64,000 nucleotides of DNA from Emticicia sp. BO119. GTDB lineage: Bacteria > Bacteroidota > Bacteroidia > Cytophagales > Spirosomataceae. Of the stretch, positions 54,322 to 64,000 are shown piece by piece. The stretch lies in contig NZ_JACETV010000006.1 in the NCBI RefSeq assembly GCF_013912375.1, positions 248,001 to 312,000 on the forward strand. The letters are read 5' to 3'. The notes under the pieces were generated by a model. That model saw only the letters and a list, made by a program, of their open reading frames with translations, ran no database searches and was not told the DNA's origin. A program made the translations under genes and the position numbers. Each line of letters starts with the position of its first letter. Position 1 is the stretch's first letter.

Positions 54322-55530
54322 TTATTGTGCACGCTTGGCTTTCTCCCAGATACCAGAAGTAATACCTTGCCGATAGCGATTATAGCCTCTTATGGCACAA
54401 TAATTCATAAATGAAAAATAAAAAGGTACAAAAAGCAGCTTTATTCTGATTTTCTGATTTTCGAGCCAATAGCCAATAAAGGCTAACAAATAAAATACAA
54501 CCTGCGCTAAAAGCAATACTTTATATAATGTCACTGGTTCGCTTATACCTTCCATCCATACAATAGCCAGATTTAAGGCAAAAATAAGCGGTAAGCAAAA
54601 AGGTGCCACTGCCCATCTCATGGCTCTATGTGATACATATTGAAAAGATAACCAGCCATATTTAAAAATATTCCATAAAAATCCAAGACGAGCAATTGAC
54701 TGGAAGCCTCCTGCTGCAATACGGATTTTACGTTTCATTTCATCCTGAATAGAAAACGATGGCCTTTCAATTGCATAAGCTTCAGGTTCATAGATTACCC
54801 GATAACCATCTGCTGCTACTCTTAAAGATATCATGAAGTCATCAAGCAAAGTATCTTTTTCAACCGTACCATGCAAATTTGTTCGAACAGCGAATAGTTC
54901 GCCTGCTGCACCTACCACTGAATACAACTTTGTATCCAGTTTTTTAAGGAAAGACTCATATTTCCAGTATAGCCCCTCACCTGCTCCTGCAGCCGCCTCA
55001 CTATCATCTACCTGAATCCGCTTTTCGCCTGCTACTGCTCCTACATTTTCGTCTTTGAAATGACGTACAATATTTTTTATAACTGACTTATTCAAGGTAG
55101 TGTTTGCATCGGTGAAAATAACTATCGGTGTCTGGATAGTCTTAACAGCCATATTCATTGCTTCTATCTTACCTTTGCGCTCGTTTCCACCAATTATTTT
55201 CAGATTCGGATACTTAGGCATTAACGACTGTATGTATTCGGTTGTACCATCATTAGAGCCTTCTGTCACAAACAAAATATCTATTTTATCAGCCGGGTAA
55301 TCCAGCCCGAAAGAGTTTTTTACTTTGGCTTCAATACAACTCATTTCGTTATAAGCAGGTATGGCAAGAGTAACTTCAGGCTGAAAAGCGGGGTCATCAA
55401 GTATCGGAAACGAAATACCCAGCAGTGTTCTGATTTTAACAAATATCCACGCCAGAATACCATAGCCTATATAAGTGTAAAAAACCAGGCCTATACAAAC
55501 CCAGAAAAGAATTTCAATGATAGTTTTCAT
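54322..55530 (-). CDS. Membrane glycosyltransferase family 2
   Basis: 402 residues. An N-terminal membrane helix (IIEILFWVCIGLVFYTYIGYG) is followed by a GT2 domain with PEVTLAIPAYNEMSCIEAKV, DILFVTEGSNDGTTEYI, IVIFTDANTTLNKSVI and LLDDFMISLRVAADGYRVIYEP (DDF, ED-like). RKIRIAAGGFQS and three to four C-terminal helices (PFCLPLIFALNLAIVW onward) follow. Layout is typical of exopolysaccharide GT2 enzymes. It is separated from the rest of the arm by 325 bases and lies 92 bases beyond the HPt gene, so it may be the start of the arm. Confidence 0.92.
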   Translation of the reverse strand: MKTIIEILFWVCIGLVFYTYIGYGILAWIFVKIRTLLGISFPILDDPAFQPEVTLAIPAYNEMSCIEAKVKNSFGLDYPADKIDILFVTEGSNDGTTEYIQSLMPKYPNLKIIGGNERKGKIEAMNMAVKTIQTPIVIFTDANTTLNKSVIKNIVRHFKDENVGAVAGEKRIQVDDSEAAAGAGEGLYWKYESFLKKLDTKLYSVVGAAGELFAVRTNLHGTVEKDTLLDDFMISLRVAADGYRVIYEPEAYAIERPSFSIQDEMKRKIRIAAGGFQSIARLGFLWNIFKYGWLSFQYVSHRAMRWAVAPFCLPLIFALNLAIVWMEGISEPVTLYKVLLLAQVVFYLLAFIGYWLENQKIRIKLLFVPFYFSFMNYCAIRGYNRYRQGITSGIWEKAKRAQ

Positions 55531-55622
55531 TATTGGTATAACATATAAAGTAGGAAAGCCATAAAGGCAGGAAAGTAAAAGACAGCAGCAAACCTGTTTA
55601 CATTATCCAGGCAAGTGGTTTA

Positions 55623-55991
55623 TTAAACATAATCCTCCATTCGTTTCAGTTCTTCCTCAATTACCAGTTTTGCATGATTTACATCTACGGCAATCTGTTG
55701 GTATTGAGTCAACAACTCTCCTTGTGCAGGACCTGACTTGGCAAATGTTTCAAATGCCTGAATTTTGGGATGCAGAAAAGTAAGCCCTACCATCGAGAAA
55801 GATGGTTTAATCTGATGTGCCAGGCGACCAACTTCTGCATAATTTTTGGCAACAATTTTATCATACATTTCATTCCAGACCGGAATACTCTCTTCTAAAA
55901 AGGAATTAAACATAATTTGTACGATAGACAAGTCGCCACCATAAATTTCGTTGATGTAGTCAGCATCAAGATGAGCATTAAACTCAAACAT
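55623..55991 (-). CDS. Stand-alone histidine phosphotransfer (HPt) protein
   Basis: About 122 residues from the ATG of MFEFNAHLDADYINE (55991). The longer frame adds an implausible basic/aromatic leader. It is an all-helical HPt domain with the phospho-His in GRLAHQIKPSFSMVGLTFL. This core is strikingly like the C-terminal HPt of the hybrid kinase next door (VHKLKPTLAMVGLTDL), and the later helix FETFAKSGPAQGELLTQY matches its FEESIKQGPEKEALLATW, so the two share a recent origin. It probably passes phosphate between the kinase and a receiver, possibly the one at 40937. Confidence 0.85.
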   Translation of the reverse strand: MFEFNAHLDADYINEIYGGDLSIVQIMFNSFLEESIPVWNEMYDKIVAKNYAEVGRLAHQIKPSFSMVGLTFLHPKIQAFETFAKSGPAQGELLTQYQQIAVDVNHAKLVIEEELKRMEDYV

Positions 55992-56108
55992 ACGATTATA
56001 ATTTTTACGTAAGAATAAAGCAAAAAAAATACCATTATATTCTTTTCCAGAAAAAATATTTCGGCGGTACTCGGGCAATCTTTCATGCTATTTGTTTGGC
56101 AATACCAC

Positions 56109-56798
56109 CTATAACATATTCAAACGGTTCATCAGTTCTGGCTTGTTTGCCCTGCTGATAGGTATTACTTTTTTGGCAATAACCAGATTATTTTCTTCTA
56201 TATCTACAATTTTATCAAGATGAACAATGAATGAGCGGTGTACTCGCAAAAACTGATTTCCTAATTTCTCTTCCAGATATTTCATGGTAGTATGAATTAT
56301 ATAGGAATTATCATGGGTATAGATTTTCACATAATCACCAATATTTTCTATATAGAGAATGTCAGAATAAGCCAAACGGATATATCTGCCATCTGTTTTA
56401 ACATAAATTTCCTGCCTTTGCGTAGATACCGTTGTTTTACGGGCGTTGAGTTCTAATACTTTATCAACTGCCATTTTAAATCGTGGCAACATGACAGGTT
56501 TTTTCAGGTAATCGGTTACCTGATACTGATAGGCATCAAAGGCATACTCTATCTTGGTAGTAGTCATGATTACTTGCGGTATAGATGTCAGGTTTTCCAG
56601 CAAATCAAAACCCGAAAGCCCTGGCATCTCTACATCAAGCCAAATAACATCTACTTTTTCTGTAGATAAGAAAACCAAGGCATCTTCAGCGTTCTCAAAA
56701 ACAGAAACTAAATCAAGCGATTCATGTTGCTCGCAGAGCCGCTGTAATGATTTTCGAGCCATTACTTCATCTTCGACGATGATACATTTTAATTTCAT
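56109..56798 (-). CDS. LytTR-type response regulator
   Basis: 229 residues. The receiver (1-115) has IIVEDEVMARKSLQRL, the phospho-Asp in VIWLDVEMPGLSGFDLL, the Thr/Ser position in VIMTTTKIEY and the Lys in YLKKPVMLPRF. The LytTR DNA-binding domain (about 130-229) shows IYVKTDGRYIRLAYSDILYIE, YLEEKLGNQFLRVHRSFIVHLDKI-type and VIPISRANKPEL. It overlaps the hybrid kinase gene by 4 bases and probably is its output. Target genes are unknown; the neighbouring exopolysaccharide arm is the likely one. Confidence 0.95.
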   Translation of the reverse strand: MKLKCIIVEDEVMARKSLQRLCEQHESLDLVSVFENAEDALVFLSTEKVDVIWLDVEMPGLSGFDLLENLTSIPQVIMTTTKIEYAFDAYQYQVTDYLKKPVMLPRFKMAVDKVLELNARKTTVSTQRQEIYVKTDGRYIRLAYSDILYIENIGDYVKIYTHDNSYIIHTTMKYLEEKLGNQFLRVHRSFIVHLDKIVDIEENNLVIAKKVIPISRANKPELMNRLNML

Positions 56799-59641
56799 GT
56801 TCGTAATTTGGCTAATTCACTTTGAATAATTGGAAGGCTTTGATTAATATCATTAAAAATATCTTTCCAGGTTGCCAATAAAGCCTCCTTTTCTGGTCCT
56901 TGCTTTATGGATTCTTCAAAATCAAGCATTCTTTTTTCCAAATCTGTAAGCCCTACCATTGCTAAAGTAGGTTTTAGTTTATGTACCGCTTTTGCAAGAT
57001 TCTCCCAGTCCTGTCCGCTAATAAGTTCTTTTAGCGTACCAAAATCCGGCACCACCTCTGAGAGAAAAGTCTGGAACATATCAGCAGCATATTCTTTATC
57101 TTCACCATACATTTCATTCAGACAAGCCCGGTTTAACTCTATTTTTTTTCCAGTAGTTGAAACAGCTTCTTTAACAGATACCTTTTTTGCATTCAGATAC
57201 TCCTGAATAGTACCCAAAAGATGATTAGGTGTAAATGGCTTTGAAATGAAATCGTTCATACCTACAGCCATAGCCCTGTTCTTCTGGTCGATCATTGCCG
57301 ATGCAGTCAGAGCAATAATAGGGGTCTTTTTATTAAGGTTTTCAGTATTTCTGATATGAATGGTTGCTTCATAACCGTCCATATTCGGCATCTGAATATC
57401 CATAAGTATAATATCAAAAGCTTGTTGCTGAGCCAGTTCAACCGCTTTTTTACCATCTGGTGCAATTACAAACGGGATATTCCATTTATTCAATAAATTA
57501 CTGATATACTTCTGATTCATGGCATTATCTTCTGCCACTAATACCTGGCTTACAACAAGACCTTCAGCTGAAGGATCTTTCTTTATGGGATTGATACCAT
57601 CAGGTACTTTTTGAAGTGGAAGAGTAAAAGTAAAAGTAGAACCCTGCCCCTCACGACTTTTTACAGAAATAGTACCGCCTTGCAATTCCACTAATTGCTT
57701 TGTAATTGTCAGCCCTAAACCTGTCCCTTTATGTTTATTCCCGTGAATCGTAACCTGTTCAAACTTCTGAAAAATCAAATCTAATTTTTCCTCCGGAATA
57801 CCAATCCCTGTATCAGATACCTTAAATTCAATCCACACATTTTCTCCTTCTTCTTTCTTAACTTTGGCTGCTATATCAATTGACCCTTCCTGAGTGAATT
57901 TTTCAGCATTGCCAACAATATTCAGTAATATCTGATTCAGTAGTAAATCATCACCAATATAATTGCCTGAAATCTGCCCGTCAAGCATTAGGTCTAAAGT
58001 AATCGGACGATTCCCTAATTTGATTTTAAAAATCTGCTGGGTTGTACGAAGTAGCCCTGCCAGATCAAAAGGTTTTTTCTTCACTTCTATCCTGCCGTCT
58101 TCTATTTTGGCCATATCTAATAGGTTGGCTATCAGCCCGTAAAGAAAATCAGCGGTTGTTTTTAGTACATCAAGATAATCTTTTTGTTGCTGACTCGGAC
58201 GAGTATCAAACAACAGGTGAGTCATTCCGATAATGGCATTGAGCGGCGTTCGAATTTCGTGGCTCATATTGGCCAGAAACTGTTTTTCAGCCTTGCTTGC
58301 CTCTTCGGCTACTTGCTTGGCTTTCTCCAATTCCTGTTCTAATTGTTTGCGCTCTGTAATATCATAATGAATTCCTATTGAGCCAATCGTATTGCCATAT
58401 TCATCAATAATAGGTGTTCCACTGATAATTGTCCAAAGCGGGTTTCCATCTTTTCTTACAAGTTTCATTTCATACGAACTCCCCCTCCCATGTATTCTTT
58501 TTTCCTGTTCTGTTGCCAGAACATCTTCGTAATCTTTTGATATAAATAATTCCGGAGCAATTTTACCTACTAATTCTTCTTCCGAATAGCCAATCATTTT
58601 GCAAAAGCGGTCATAAGCACGAATAATTCGCTGGTCATTATCAACTTCCAGCAATCCTAACTCCATGTTGTCCATAATTTTACGATATTTTTCTTCACTC
58701 TTACGAATACTCTCAGCTGATAGGTGCCTTTGTGTAATATCGGCATACTCCCAGAGGTTGCCACGATAGGCACCTTCAAGAAAAATCGGTATATAGTCTC
58801 TCTCTAATATTCTCCCATCAGTCGTAATTAATTTTTCTTCTACTACTATTTCCTGTTTATCCAATAGTTGAGCCATCCGGCGTACAAAGCCTTCAGCGTC
58901 GTTAAACGAAAACTTGACTTTCTCTAATGATTCGAGATAATTGGTACCTATTAAGGCTTCAGGAGTAGCGGCAATATCAAAAAAATCGCAGAATAATTGG
59001 TTCACTAAAATCACCTTTCTGTTTTCATCTTCAACCAATACTGCTTTTTGCAGATTTGTAATCAAAGCGGCTAATCGACCTTGAGTGGTTCTAAGCACAT
59101 CTTCGGTGTTTTTCTTTTCAGTGATGTCACGAGCAACGGCAGACAGTTCAACAATTCTGTTGTCTTTCTTAAGAAGGTGTACACTCTGACCAATCCAGAC
59201 TGTTCGTTTATCTTTGGCCATTACAGGAAATTCTGTGTAAGTACTTCCCTGTTTTTCCTTCATCATGTTCCAGTAAAAATTCACAAGTGGTTCTCTATAT
59301 TCAGGTAAAACTAATTCGGTAAAATGCTTTCCGATTATTTCTCTCTCTTGATACCCCAATACCTGCTCAACAACCGGATTCACAAAAGTAAAAAAGCCTT
59401 CTGGCGAAATTTTGTAGATAATATCATTCAAAGACTCTATCAATAGCTGATAATGGTTCTCTATTTGCTGCAAAGCAGCATCGCCCTCTTCTATCTGGCG
59501 TTCAAAATTTGCATTAGAATTCTGCAATTGTTCATGTATCTGAGCTAACTGCATGGCTTTTTCCTGCAGAAGAGCCTCAGCCTTCATACGAGCATCACGT
59601 TCTTGTTCAATCTGTTTCTTAAGAAGCTCTATTTCTTCCAT
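56795..59641 (-). CDS. Hybrid histidine kinase with PAS domains, receiver and HPt
   Basis: About 948 residues from the ATG at 59641 (the longer frame begins with GTG). An N-terminal coiled coil is followed by three PAS domains (about 65-185, 190-310, 315-435) with PAC motifs (AVARDITEKK, YDITERKQ). HisKA has FLANMSHEIRTPLNAIIGMT. The ATPase has ILLNIVGNAEKFTQ (N box), DTGIGIPEEKL (G1) and GTGLGLTI (G2). The receiver has LVAEDNAMNQKYI, IILMDIQMPNMDGYEAT and FISKPFTP. The HPt has VHKLKPTLAMVGLTDL. No membrane segment is visible, so it senses a cytoplasmic signal. The next gene is the LytTR regulator, overlapping by 4 bases. Confidence 0.95.
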   Translation of the reverse strand: MEEIELLKKQIEQERDARMKAEALLQEKAMQLAQIHEQLQNSNANFERQIEEGDAALQQIENHYQLLIESLNDIIYKISPEGFFTFVNPVVEQVLGYQEREIIGKHFTELVLPEYREPLVNFYWNMMKEKQGSTYTEFPVMAKDKRTVWIGQSVHLLKKDNRIVELSAVARDITEKKNTEDVLRTTQGRLAALITNLQKAVLVEDENRKVILVNQLFCDFFDIAATPEALIGTNYLESLEKVKFSFNDAEGFVRRMAQLLDKQEIVVEEKLITTDGRILERDYIPIFLEGAYRGNLWEYADITQRHLSAESIRKSEEKYRKIMDNMELGLLEVDNDQRIIRAYDRFCKMIGYSEEELVGKIAPELFISKDYEDVLATEQEKRIHGRGSSYEMKLVRKDGNPLWTIISGTPIIDEYGNTIGSIGIHYDITERKQLEQELEKAKQVAEEASKAEKQFLANMSHEIRTPLNAIIGMTHLLFDTRPSQQQKDYLDVLKTTADFLYGLIANLLDMAKIEDGRIEVKKKPFDLAGLLRTTQQIFKIKLGNRPITLDLMLDGQISGNYIGDDLLLNQILLNIVGNAEKFTQEGSIDIAAKVKKEEGENVWIEFKVSDTGIGIPEEKLDLIFQKFEQVTIHGNKHKGTGLGLTITKQLVELQGGTISVKSREGQGSTFTFTLPLQKVPDGINPIKKDPSAEGLVVSQVLVAEDNAMNQKYISNLLNKWNIPFVIAPDGKKAVELAQQQAFDIILMDIQMPNMDGYEATIHIRNTENLNKKTPIIALTASAMIDQKNRAMAVGMNDFISKPFTPNHLLGTIQEYLNAKKVSVKEAVSTTGKKIELNRACLNEMYGEDKEYAADMFQTFLSEVVPDFGTLKELISGQDWENLAKAVHKLKPTLAMVGLTDLEKRMLDFEESIKQGPEKEALLATWKDIFNDINQSLPIIQSELAKLRT

Positions 59642-60292
59642 ATATCGTTTTACAATCACGAAAAATGTAACCTAAGCAATCTATAACTATGACTTATATC
59701 CATCAGCCAATCATGAAGAACAAAGGATAAAGAATATAAACCTTAAAATTTAAATTGATTGATAGCAGTTTTGAAAATATATTGAGAGTATTGAAATTAT
59801 CGTGCCATAGATTTTATCAAATTATTATCCGACTACAGGGTCTGTTCTAACACAGCAAAGCATGAATTAAAATCTAAACAGTATTATTTATTTCATTACG
59901 TAAAATCTTCAGATAAAAACTTCTAATTCAGAAAAGTTACAATAAGTATGCCTATTTTTTTAAAATCTGAAATATATTTATTATATGGGCTTTTTATAAC
60001 TTATTTTAATAAACTTTTAATGTTTTTCACTCCACGCTCAATTACCTGGAAATGAGCAATATTTCAATTCTTATATCTGCAGACAGTTTTAAACCCAACA
60101 AATATTACGACAGAAAAAATAATTCTATGTTATCTCATTTTATACCCTATTTATCCACAAAAACTGCTATTTCATAGCTAACCTAAAAAATCAATCAAGC
60201 TTTTAGCTATATGAGTCTCGTTGTATAAGGGTAGATGTTATGGATAGATTTCTTACATTTACCATACTAAAACCAAATATATTTACATTTTC
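59642..60292. other. Long intergenic region before the SusC gene
   Basis: About 650 bases between the divergent kinase and SusC genes, AT-rich. It must hold both promoters. No frame, RNA motif, palindrome or convincing TTTG-N20-TAnnTTTG promoter was recognised by eye. Confidence 0.5.
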
Positions 60293-63200
60293 ATGAAAAA
60301 AAAGCTACACAAACTAAGTTTTTTGCTATGTCTTTTGCTTTCTTTAAAAGTATCTGCACAGAATACAATCAGAGGGAAAGTTACATCTTCAGATGATGGC
60401 ACGGCAATTCCGGGCGTCAATGTTACAGCCAAGGGAAAAAATGTTGGAACTATTACGGATGCGAATGGCGAATACAGCATCTCAGTAGTTAGAGGAACTG
60501 AATTGATTTTCAGTTTTGTGGGTATGGAAACCCAAACCGTTTTGGTAGAAGATCAGACAACTATTAACATCGTGATGAATGCTTCGGCCTCGGCTTTGGG
60601 CGAAGTAGTAGTGACTGCGTTAGGACAAACGCAGGAAAAACGTGCTATTGGTTACTCAATACAATCTATTAAGTCAGAGGAAATAAAGAATTCGGGAAAC
60701 CAGAATATTGTGGGTGCTTTGCAAGGTAAAATTGCGGGAGCAGTCGTAACAGGTTCTGGAGGTGCGCCTGGTGCTGGTATCAATATTATCCTGAGGGGCG
60801 TTACCTCATTAAGTGGTAATGCCGATAACCAGCCTTTATTTGTAGTTGATGGGATTATCATCTCCAACTCTACGAGTGCAGGGAATCCTTTACCAAGTGC
60901 TGGTAGTAACTCGCCAGGTGCAGGTGAGCAATTTGCTAATACCAACCGGGCTGCTGATATTAATCCTGATGATATTGAAAGTATCTCCATCTTAAAAGGG
61001 CCTTCAGCTACTGCACTATATGGATTAAGGGCCTCAAACGGGGCAATTATCATTACAACCAAAAGAGGCAAATCCGGCAAACTGAATATCTCTGTTTCTT
61101 CGTCTGTCAGTGCCGATGTTTTAGGTAAATCACCTTCAATTCAAACAACTTTCCTGCAAGGTAGATTAGGCGAATTTATTCCTTTAGGACCAGGCAGAAC
61201 ACCTTACCAATCTTTCGGTCCGGTTTTGGACCCTCAGAATACAACCGATAAAATCTACGATAACTTCCGTGGATTTTACAGAACGGGGCTCACCAACAAT
61301 AACAACATTACACTGACTAAAGGTGGCGATAAGGGGAATATTTACGTATCGTTAGGCCGTAGTTATCAGGCAGGTATTGTACCGAATACTGATTTTGGCC
61401 GTACATCTGCCAAAGTAGCTGGGTTATATAATATCACCAAAAATTTCTCAGTTTCAGCTTCATTCAACTATATCAATTCAGGCGGCAAACGCCCACCTGC
61501 CGGCGATAAATCTATCTTTAGTGCCTTAGGTTACTGGCCGAATACCTATGATGTGAATGATTATCTGAATCCGGATGGAACGCAGAAAAATATCCTTCCG
61601 GGTTTTACTGATAATCCTCGCTATCTGGTTGAAAAAAGTCCACGGATCGATAAAGTAAACCGTTACATTGCTGATGTTACCTTAAATTACAATATTACTG
61701 ACTGGCTGACTGCCAAATATCAGTTGACATACGATACCTATCATGAAACCCGCAGCCGCCAGGTAGACAGTACTTTTGACGTCGGGATTCAGGTAAAAGG
61801 TTTCTTGGTAAATGAATTTCTGAATTATCGTGAGCTAAACTCAAACCTGTATGTTACAGCCAAAAAGGATTTTGGAAATAACTGGAACGGCTATTTAATG
61901 GTTGGTAACTCTTTGGTAAACAGCGAACGTCCTGATAGCTACTATATTCGTGGAGAGGGCTTTAAAGCTCCATTTACCAACGACATCAGTTCTTACAGAA
62001 ACCAGCAGACACGTTTCTATTCTCCGGCACATTACCGTATCGCCAGTTTCTTTGCCGATGCCAAACTGAGCTATAAAGACATTTTGTATCTGAACGCCAC
62101 CGGACGAAACGACATTGTTTCTACTCTTCCGCAGGCCAATAACTCGTTCTTTTATCCATCGTTTAGTACAGGCTATATATTCACAGAGCATTTTGGCAGC
62201 AATAATACGCTGTCTTATGGTAAGTTGCGTGCCTCATGGGCACAGGTTGGGAAAGGTACAGACCCTTATGTATCTGGTAGCTATTTTGATATTACCGATA
62301 ACTTCCCGTTTGGAAATACAGTGCCGGGCTACTTCCGCAGGCTTACAACTGCTGATCCTGACCTGAAACCAGAACGTACTACATCAATTGAAGTAGGAAC
62401 TGAGTTACGCTTCTTCAAAAATCGGTTTATGCTTGATGCAACATATTTTACTATGGATAGCAAAAATCAGATTGTCAGGGCTCCCGTATCTAACGTGTCA
62501 GGTTATTCTTTCTACTATACCAATATCGGACTGATTCGCAATAAAGGGGTAGAATTATTGGCTACTGCAAAAATCATCCAGAACAAGGATTTTAGCTGGG
62601 ATGCTTCTTTAAACTGGTCGAAAATGTCTGGTAAAGTAATTGAAATGCCTGCCGAATTACAGGAAATTTCTTATTATGATAATGTAGTGGGTAGTTTAAG
62701 AATTCGTGAAGGCAGCAAAATCGGTGATTTATGGGGCTATGATTATAGAAGGGCCCCGGATGGACAATTACTTATTGATGCCAACACGGGTTTTCCGGTT
62801 ACGAGCACAACCCTGACACAATATGGCAATGCTTTGCCCGACTGGCTGGGTGGCTTAACCAATACTTTCAACTACAAAGGGTTAAGTTTATCAGCTTTGT
62901 TAGAGTGGCGTCATGGTGGCGATGCCATTGACTTAGGTGAAAGAAATGCATTGCGCAGTGGTTCTATTAAACTGACTGAACGACGCTACGAGCAGGTAGT
63001 ATTTAATGGTGTTGTGGAGCAAAAAGGGGCCGATGGTTCTGTTACGTATGTACCCAATACACGCACTGTCTATTTAGATGATGCACTTTACAATCCATCT
63101 ACTTCCACACGTTTCAATGGCTGGTCGAAATTAAATATTCAGGATGCGTCGTGGATTCGCCTTCGAACAGTCAACTTAAGCTACTCGCTTCCCCAAAGTC

Positions 63201-63394
63201 TGATTGGTAAATCTGTATTTAAAAATGGGGTAAGATTCAGCTTTACCGGAACCAACTTATTCCTGAATACGCCATTCCGTGGGTACGATCCCGAAGCTTT
63301 ATCTTTTGGTTCGGGTACCAATATTATCGGTTTTGTGGGTAGAAATAACCCTGCTACCAGAAGTTTTATGTTTGGTGTATCGGCTAATTTCTAA
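60293..63394 (+). CDS. SusC/RagA family TonB-linked outer-membrane protein
   Basis: 1033 residues, the usual length of SusC-type transporters. A signal peptide (LSFLLCLLLSLKVSAQ) is followed by the carboxypeptidase-like domain (RGKVTSSDDGTAIPGVNVTA and LIFSFVGMETQTV), the SusC-specific plug with EVVVTALGQTQEKRAIGYSI and LQGKIAGAVVTGSGGAPGAG, and FVVDGIIISNS, then ISILKGPSATALYGLRASNGAI. A 22-strand barrel follows, ending RSFMFGVSANF. It imports glycans, or sometimes peptides, with the SusD-type lipoprotein just downstream (26 bases). There is no ECF sigma or anti-sigma gene next to it in the window. Substrate unknown. Confidence 0.96.
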   Translation: MKKKLHKLSFLLCLLLSLKVSAQNTIRGKVTSSDDGTAIPGVNVTAKGKNVGTITDANGEYSISVVRGTELIFSFVGMETQTVLVEDQTTINIVMNASASALGEVVVTALGQTQEKRAIGYSIQSIKSEEIKNSGNQNIVGALQGKIAGAVVTGSGGAPGAGINIILRGVTSLSGNADNQPLFVVDGIIISNSTSAGNPLPSAGSNSPGAGEQFANTNRAADINPDDIESISILKGPSATALYGLRASNGAIIITTKRGKSGKLNISVSSSVSADVLGKSPSIQTTFLQGRLGEFIPLGPGRTPYQSFGPVLDPQNTTDKIYDNFRGFYRTGLTNNNNITLTKGGDKGNIYVSLGRSYQAGIVPNTDFGRTSAKVAGLYNITKNFSVSASFNYINSGGKRPPAGDKSIFSALGYWPNTYDVNDYLNPDGTQKNILPGFTDNPRYLVEKSPRIDKVNRYIADVTLNYNITDWLTAKYQLTYDTYHETRSRQVDSTFDVGIQVKGFLVNEFLNYRELNSNLYVTAKKDFGNNWNGYLMVGNSLVNSERPDSYYIRGEGFKAPFTNDISSYRNQQTRFYSPAHYRIASFFADAKLSYKDILYLNATGRNDIVSTLPQANNSFFYPSFSTGYIFTEHFGSNNTLSYGKLRASWAQVGKGTDPYVSGSYFDITDNFPFGNTVPGYFRRLTTADPDLKPERTTSIEVGTELRFFKNRFMLDATYFTMDSKNQIVRAPVSNVSGYSFYYTNIGLIRNKGVELLATAKIIQNKDFSWDASLNWSKMSGKVIEMPAELQEISYYDNVVGSLRIREGSKIGDLWGYDYRRAPDGQLLIDANTGFPVTSTTLTQYGNALPDWLGGLTNTFNYKGLSLSALLEWRHGGDAIDLGERNALRSGSIKLTERRYEQVVFNGVVEQKGADGSVTYVPNTRTVYLDDALYNPSTSTRFNGWSKLNIQDASWIRLRTVNLSYSLPQSLIGKSVFKNGVRFSFTGTNLFLNTPFRGYDPEALSFGSGTNIIGFVGRNNPATRSFMFGVSANF

Positions 63395-63420
63395 TCCACT
63401 TCTATAAACATCTTATTACA

Positions 63421-64000
63421 ATGAAAAAAATACATTATATATATACTCTTCTGTTCGGTGGGTTTATGACTGTTTTATCCGGTTGTCAGGACTTTCTTGA
63501 CGTGAATGTTGACCCAACCTTAAAATCTGATGCAACAGTACAGGAGCTTTTACCAACTGCTCAGTTTTATACAAGTGAAGCCAGTTATCAACAAGCCTAT
63601 TATGCCGGACAATACGCTCAGCAAATAGGCAGTAATTTAGGTACTAACGGAACCGATGCCTATTATGAGGCTGAAAACGCTGCGGGGTGGTCAAACCTAT
63701 ATCTGTACGTAATACCGCAGTTAAATCTTATTATTCAGAAAGGAACTGCCGACAACAATCCGGCATATGTAGGTATCGCCAAAACGCTTTTAGCTTATAA
63801 TCTGGGATTAGCCACTGTAAACTGGGAAAATGTACCTTACTCGCAGGCTGATCAGAAAATCTTCACTCCTACTTATGATAGTCAACAAACTATTTATACG
63901 ACTATTCAACAACTATTAGATGAAGGTATTGCAGAATTAACTAAAAATTCCGGTGTGAAGCCAGGCACTGATGACCTTATTTATGGTGGCGATTTAGGCA
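63421..64000 (+). CDS. SusD/RagB family lipoprotein (N-terminal part)
   Basis: The frame begins MKKIHYIYTLLFGGFMTVLS and has a lipobox (VLSGC) followed by QDFLDVNVDPT, a typical SusD N-terminus. It is open to the right edge of the window, with about 193 residues visible. The helical TPR-like region has YAGQYAQQIGSNLGTNGTD, LNLIIQKGT and YVGIAKTLLAYNLGLAT, and the family-typical VNWENVPYSQAD and ELLDEGIAEL-like repeats follow. It forms the outer lid of the SusC-type transporter upstream and binds its substrate. It is truncated by the window only. Confidence 0.93.
   Translation, partial: MKKIHYIYTLLFGGFMTVLSGCQDFLDVNVDPTLKSDATVQELLPTAQFYTSEASYQQAYYAGQYAQQIGSNLGTNGTDAYYEAENAAGWSNLYLYVIPQLNLIIQKGTADNNPAYVGIAKTLLAYNLGLATVNWENVPYSQADQKIFTPTYDSQQTIYTTIQQLLDEGIAELTKNSGVKPGTDDLIYGGDLG

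Noticed and set aside
60652-61080. 142-codon minus-strand frame within the SusC gene
   Set aside because: Lies wholly inside conserved plug codons of SusC on the other strand; no family match or promoter.

Overview
The window is a 64 kb piece of a low-GC, gene-dense Bacteroidota chromosome. The likely source is Cytophagales, perhaps an Emticicia/Arcicella/Flectobacillus-like member of Spirosomataceae; that placement is inferred from gene content, not computed. The evidence is a SusC/SusD pair, TonB receptors with carboxypeptidase-like N-terminal domains, a FISUMP-domain protein, head-GIN and DUF805 proteins, LytTR signalling, a receiver-sugar transferase fusion, and -7 boxes of the form TAnnTTTG. 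No tRNA, rRNA, CRISPR array, insertion sequence or phage gene was seen.

Left part (1-18.3 kb): the end of a TIM-barrel sugar isomerase and an Ldh2-type dehydrogenase; a 39-residue membrane protein with a decayed partial copy 1.6 kb away; ankyrin and FISUMP-domain proteins; an orphan magnesium-chelatase-like ATPase; valS; a head-GIN lipoprotein; a ROK kinase; two DUF805 paralogues; and a tightly packed membrane/AAA cluster (SpoIIM, DUF4129, DUF4350, MoxR, DUF58, with a divergent RDD gene). A conserved 67-aa protein and ispH follow.

Middle (18.3-40.3 kb): a Wzi-like outer-membrane protein; a TonB receptor and a lipoprotein that share three copies of a TGCA-N7-TGCA operator placed on TAnnTTTG promoter boxes (a likely metal-uptake regulon); a uronate-catabolism set (LacI regulator, kduD, kduI, GH88) suited to unsaturated uronides from pectin or glycosaminoglycans; a trypsin-like protease translationally coupled to a secreted barrel-like protein; DUF2809 and MpaB-type proteins; a two-subunit molybdenum hydroxylase with a cupin-NTF2 fusion and AraC regulator; a CPA1 antiporter; and an aldo/keto reductase with a second AraC regulator.

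Right part (40.9-59.6 kb): an exopolysaccharide locus. A receiver protein and a receiver-sugar transferase fusion begin the plus-strand arm. Glycosyltransferases, a flippase, a polymerase/ligase, a Wzz/Wzc-like protein with a degenerate kinase domain and a half-length TolC-like protein form the minus-strand arm, which also holds an unannotated 33-codon membrane microprotein. No Wza-type exporter is visible. A phosphorelay (hybrid kinase, LytTR regulator, stand-alone HPt) adjoins the locus and may control it. The window ends in a SusC/SusD polysaccharide-uptake pair, the second member cut by the right edge.
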